The notes under the pieces were generated by a model, which saw only the letters and a list, made by a program, of their open reading frames with translations, ran no database searches and was not told the origin of the DNA. Positions 60,796 to 64,000 of a DNA stretch of 64,000 bases are shown here, one piece after another. Numbering within the stretch: the first letter of the stretch is position 1; each line of letters begins with the position of its first letter. The stretch spans positions 372,001 to 436,000 of the forward strand of contig JAWMQM010000001.1 of NCBI GenBank assembly GCA_033283175.1. Reading direction: 5' to 3'. The stretch comes from Pseudomaricurvus sp033283175. Lineage in GTDB: Bacteria; Pseudomonadota; Gammaproteobacteria; Pseudomonadales; Cellvibrionaceae. A program made the position numbers and the translations under genes.

Positions 60796-62472
60796 TCAGG
60801 GCTCCTGCCGAATAGCCGCCGTCTCACTCAGTCGCGCCGCCCGGTTCATCACATGGAATACCGCATTCTGCTCCATCACACCGTTTATCAGGGGCGCCCC
60901 CGGGCCGGTGGCATAGATGGCCACATCCTCGGCACCGTGGGTTTCTGACGTGGTGGGCACCAGGGTTTCCGGGTGGAAGCCCTCATCCTCCGTGTCCACG
61001 TCACGGAGGTCCGCACGCCCTGCCTTTACCGGCTCGCCATAGATCGCCTCGCCACTGACGCCCGACGCATAGCCCCGTCCATTCATATAGCCCACTGTGG
61101 TATAGGGGCGACCATCGTCCGCCAGGCTGTGCTCATGGGCCGGCTCGCCGGCACTGTCGTTACCCACCACCTTGCCGAGAATCGGGTTACCACGGGTCGG
61201 GTAGCCGGCCAGGGTAAAGACATGACTGTGGTCAGCGGTGACGATGATCAGGGTTTCCTCCGGATCCGTATTTTCATAGACCGTACGCACCGCATTGGCA
61301 AACTCCACCGCATCGCTGAGGGCGCGGATGGGGTTGGTGGCATGATGAGCGTGATCAATACGGCCCGACTCCACCTGCAGGAAGAAGCCGCGAGGATTTT
61401 TTTGCAGCAACTGCAATGCCTTGAGACTCATCTCGCTCAGGGAGGGCTCGCCGGCCTTATCGGCAGCGCGATCCATCTCGAACTGCATGTGGGATGGCTG
61501 GAAAAGCCCCAGCAGGTGATCCACCTGCTTTACATCGAGAGCGTCAAACTGCTGTTGATTCCAGACATAGGCAGAGTTGCGGTAGTGGTCCTGCCACTCC
61601 CGGGTGAGGTCGCGGCCATCCGTGCGCTTGCCCGGTTTACCACTTTCGACGTCCGTCGCTGTGCGCGGCAGGAAACCGGCCCGGCCTCCGCCGAGGGCCA
61701 CTTCCAGCCCATCCGCCCGCGCCTGTCCCCCGGTGAGTTTCTGCAACCGCTGCGGCAGGGACAGCAGCTGGCTGGCGATATCCTCACAGTGACCAGCATG
61801 GGCCAGCCGCGCCCCATCGGCGTCACTCTCGAAGTCCCGGTCCATGGCATGCGCATAAGCTGCCGCCGGGGTGGCATGGGTGATACGCGCGGTGGAAACC
61901 ACGCCGGTGGACTTACCGGCCAGTTCCGCCAGCATCAGCGCACTGAGCAGTTCGTTGCCCGCCACGGTGGAACAATCCCCGCGCACTACCTTCTGGTTTA
62001 CCCCGATCAGGCCGGCCCTGGTTTTCACCCCTGACATCAGCGCCGTTGCGGTGCCCGCGGAGTCCGGCGTCTGCTGATTGGTATTGTAGGTTTTGGAGAG
62101 GGCCAACTGCGGGAAAGTCTCAAAGAACAGACGGTTCTCCTCACCACTGTGCCCCGCTTGCTGGCCGGCAAAAATACGCGCTGCTGTAACGGTGGAGATG
62201 CCCATGCCATCACCAATCATCAGCACCACATTTTTGGCCCGCTGCTTTACGTCACCTTTCGCCTGCCGGGCGATGGTCGCGTTGGAATCCACCAGCTGCT
62301 CTCCCTGCCGATACCAGTCGGCCGGTGTCGCCGGTTGCATAACCGTGGTTTCTGCAGCCGTAACGGCATGGCCGGCCAGCAGCGCCAGCACCCCCAGGCC
62401 AAGTGAAGCGATGGCACAGCAGGTCGCTGCCGGTTTGCAGGTAAGTGATTGAAGACGGGCAGCAGTGCTCAT
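60796..62472 (-). CDS. Alkaline phosphatase (PhoA family)
   Basis: A 558-residue exported enzyme. N-terminal signal peptide (hydrophobic about 15-38, cleavage near TAA). Metal ligand Asp in VVLMIGDGMG, the nucleophile Ser in TPDSAGTATALMSG, then VESGRIDHAHH, TADHSHVF and ETHGAEDVAIYATG for the remaining zinc and magnesium ligands. ATG 62472 has AGGAG upstream. No clear PHO box was found in the 156 bases upstream. It hydrolyses phosphomonoesters in the periplasm. It is followed by the Rieske gene after 127 bases but is probably a separate transcript. Confidence 0.93.
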   Translation of the reverse strand: MSTAARLQSLTCKPAATCCAIASLGLGVLALLAGHAVTAAETTVMQPATPADWYRQGEQLVDSNATIARQAKGDVKQRAKNVVLMIGDGMGISTVTAARIFAGQQAGHSGEENRLFFETFPQLALSKTYNTNQQTPDSAGTATALMSGVKTRAGLIGVNQKVVRGDCSTVAGNELLSALMLAELAGKSTGVVSTARITHATPAAAYAHAMDRDFESDADGARLAHAGHCEDIASQLLSLPQRLQKLTGGQARADGLEVALGGGRAGFLPRTATDVESGKPGKRTDGRDLTREWQDHYRNSAYVWNQQQFDALDVKQVDHLLGLFQPSHMQFEMDRAADKAGEPSLSEMSLKALQLLQKNPRGFFLQVESGRIDHAHHATNPIRALSDAVEFANAVRTVYENTDPEETLIIVTADHSHVFTLAGYPTRGNPILGKVVGNDSAGEPAHEHSLADDGRPYTTVGYMNGRGYASGVSGEAIYGEPVKAGRADLRDVDTEDEGFHPETLVPTTSETHGAEDVAIYATGPGAPLINGVMEQNAVFHVMNRAARLSETAAIRQEP

Positions 62473-62592
62473 GCAGACTCCTGGGTTTTAGTAACTATCC
62501 GGAGTGCCGCAGCATAGCGCGTCAGAGGCTACCGGCAAACGGCAACCCGGAGAAAGCGAGGTGAGGTGACAGGGGGAAAAGGGGTAAGGCAA

Positions 62593-62619
62593 GGCGACTT
62601 CCCCGGCGGGAAAGTCGCC
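62593..62619 (-). terminator. Hairpin after the globin-reductase operon
   Basis: Stem GGCGACTT/AAGTCGCC plus inner CCC/GGG pairs, 10 bases after the reductase stop on the minus strand; only a weak U-run follows. Confidence 0.65.
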
Positions 62620-62628
62620 AAACACGGC

Positions 62629-63591
62629 TCAGAGCGAGCCGGCCTGCAAAAAGACATCCGTGGAGATATCACGCACCGCGGCACCGGCAAAGAAGCACTG
62701 TTTGCGCAGTTTGTTGACGAACGTTTTGGCACCACAGAGATAGATTTTGTAGCCGTTCAGCTCGGGGAAGCGCTCTTTACAGTACTGATAGATGTCCGCC
62801 ACTTCGACATGATCAGCGGCCTCACCGTCCTGCAGCACCCAGGTCACGCTGACGTTATCGTGAGCTGCCGCCAGCGCCAGCAACTGGTCACGATAGTAGC
62901 AATCCTCCAGCGAACGACCGGAGATCACCAGGGTAATCGGTGCACTATGGCCTTGGGCCAGGGCCTCACGGGCGATGCCCCACAGAGGCGCCAGACCAGT
63001 CCCGGTACCCAGCAGCAACAGGGGTTGGTTGGCTTCGGCGGCGTAGATGCAGTGACCGAGCGGGCCCTGCAGCTCCAGGGTATCACCTGCTTGCAGGTCA
63101 TTGACGACCCACGACGAGAAGGCCCCGTCCGGGTAGTGACGAATATGAAACTCGAGCCACGGGTCGGAGGGCAAACTGGCCAGTGAATAGCTGCGACTCA
63201 ATTTCGCATCGCGACTCAGGTTGACGTACTGCCCGGGACGATAACTGAGGCCCGGGGCCAGCCGCAGGCGATAGACGCTTTCACTCAGGGCCGTTTTTTC
63301 CAGCACTTCCACCACCTGCTTCGCGCCCGCGGCGTTAACCAGCTTGACCTCCAGCGGAGAAGCCGGCTGACACTGGCAGCTGAGAAAGTAGTTAAGGGCT
63401 TTCTGGGTATCGGAAAGGCCCACCTGAGCCTGCCGCACAGGGGCTGGATCGTCGGCGCTCATCATACAGGAGTGACAAACGCCGGCGCGGCAGCCATAGG
63501 GGACCACTTGCCCGGCGCGCAGCAGCGCATCCAGCACAGTTTCCCCGTCAGCGACGGGAAACTGCGTCCCCTCGTAGGTTACAACGGTCAT
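62629..63591 (-). CDS. Ferredoxin-domain FAD/NAD(P)H oxidoreductase
   Basis: A 320-residue electron-transfer protein. An N-terminal plant-type [2Fe-2S] ferredoxin has Cys ligands in YGCRAGVCHSCMM and a fourth in FLSCQCQP. An FAD-binding domain follows with RSYSLAS (isoalloxazine/phosphate) at about 133-139, then an NAD domain with GTGTGLAPLWGIA and CGAKTFVNKL. This is the layout of class IB oxygenase reductases (e.g. toluate or benzoate dioxygenase reductase). It is 24 bases after the truncated haemoglobin gene and most likely reduces it; it could also serve the nearby Rieske oxygenase. Confidence 0.9.
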   Translation of the reverse strand: MTVVTYEGTQFPVADGETVLDALLRAGQVVPYGCRAGVCHSCMMSADDPAPVRQAQVGLSDTQKALNYFLSCQCQPASPLEVKLVNAAGAKQVVEVLEKTALSESVYRLRLAPGLSYRPGQYVNLSRDAKLSRSYSLASLPSDPWLEFHIRHYPDGAFSSWVVNDLQAGDTLELQGPLGHCIYAAEANQPLLLLGTGTGLAPLWGIAREALAQGHSAPITLVISGRSLEDCYYRDQLLALAAAHDNVSVTWVLQDGEAADHVEVADIYQYCKERFPELNGYKIYLCGAKTFVNKLRKQCFFAGAAVRDISTDVFLQAGSL

Positions 63592-63615
63592 AGAACGATC
63601 TTACTTCCAACAAAT

Positions 63616-63969
63616 TTACTTGTTGAGTACATCGTCCTTTACGCTGAGACAGATCCCTACGATTTCGTCGATGTACTCCTGGGGCACACTCAACTCCTGT
63701 AAGGTAGCGATCAGGTTTTCGGCTACGGCGTTGAAGTGTTCTTCGGTCAGGTTGAGGTGCTTGTGACCCTCCCGCATATCCTTGCCAGTGTAATTGTTCG
63801 GCCCGCCAAAAGCCATGGTGAGGAAGGCCTTCTGCTTGGCCCGCTGGCGGTCCATATCAACCGTATCGAAGAAGTCACTGATGCGGTCATCCATCAATAC
63901 CTTGCGGTAAAAGATATCCACCGCCGCCTCGACAGCACCATCACCACCAATTTTTTCGTAAACAGACAT
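63616..63969 (-). CDS. Group 1 truncated haemoglobin
   Basis: A 117-residue haem protein of the trHbN type: MSVYEKIGGDGAVEAAVDIF, then AFLTMAFGGPNNYTGKDMR and the proximal-His region EGHKHLNLTEEHFNAVAENL. Start ATG 63969 with GAGGAA upstream. Group 1 truncated globins detoxify NO to nitrate with O2 and need an electron donor; the next gene encodes a suitable reductase. Confidence 0.92.
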   Translation of the reverse strand: MSVYEKIGGDGAVEAAVDIFYRKVLMDDRISDFFDTVDMDRQRAKQKAFLTMAFGGPNNYTGKDMREGHKHLNLTEEHFNAVAENLIATLQELSVPQEYIDEIVGICLSVKDDVLNK

Positions 63970-64000
63970 TTGCAGTTCCTCATATTGCGCACAGCGCCAA

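Overview
The window is GC-rich, densely coding gammaproteobacterial chromosome. The central run clpB-pgeF-rluD / bamD / pilS-pilR / fimT / fimU-pilV-pilW-pilX-pilY1-pilE / ispH-fkpB-lspA-ileS-ribF / murJ / rpsT / proB / obgE-rpmA-rplU / ispB is the order known from Pseudomonas. The insertions (nadE, a HisC-like aminotransferase, pgi) and the interspersed repeats suggest a marine or environmental relative such as the Cellvibrionales; that placement is inference.

Region 1 (1-14.7 kb): the 5' part of the acetolactate synthase large subunit runs off the left edge. A DUF4124 protein follows, then a solute-uptake island: DEDDh exonuclease, cNMP/CBS/DUF294 protein, a small membrane protein, an ActP-like Na+/solute symporter with its DUF4212 small subunit, a DcaP-like porin, a LuxR-type response regulator and a symporter-domain hybrid kinase. 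The last two look like CrbR/CrbS, the acetate-switch system. Three copies of a TAGACCAAAGTCTAAT-like motif lie in front of the DUF4212-symporter pair and the porin. The kinase gene is flanked by oppositely oriented arrays of one repeat family.

Region 2 (14.7-25.9 kb): clpB with a sigma-32-like promoter, pgeF, rluD, divergent bamD, nadE, and the PilS/PilR system with a lone FimT-like pseudopilin. Region 3 (25.9-34.1 kb): a minus-strand minor pilin operon (fimU-pilV-pilW-pilX-pilY1-pilE) with a CRP/Vfr-like palindrome upstream. Its PilY1 carries three extra beta-sandwich-like modules inside the von Willebrand A domain, and pilY2 is absent.

Region 4 (34.1-49.7 kb): housekeeping genes for isoprenoids (ispH, ispB), lipoprotein processing (lspA), translation (ileS, rpsT, rplU, rpmA), flavin (ribF), peptidoglycan lipid II flipping (murJ), proline (proB), ribosome assembly (obgE) and glycolysis (pgi). 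Region 5 (49.7-58.6 kb): a DinG-type helicase, the pqiABC envelope lipid-transport operon and uvrA.

Region 6 (58.6-64 kb): a repeat-rich intergenic stretch, a Rieske oxygenase with a small uncharacterised partner, an alkaline phosphatase, and a two-gene operon of truncated haemoglobin plus ferredoxin-reductase that resembles a flavohaemoglobin split in two. I found no tRNA, rRNA, CRISPR array, prophage or intact insertion sequence.
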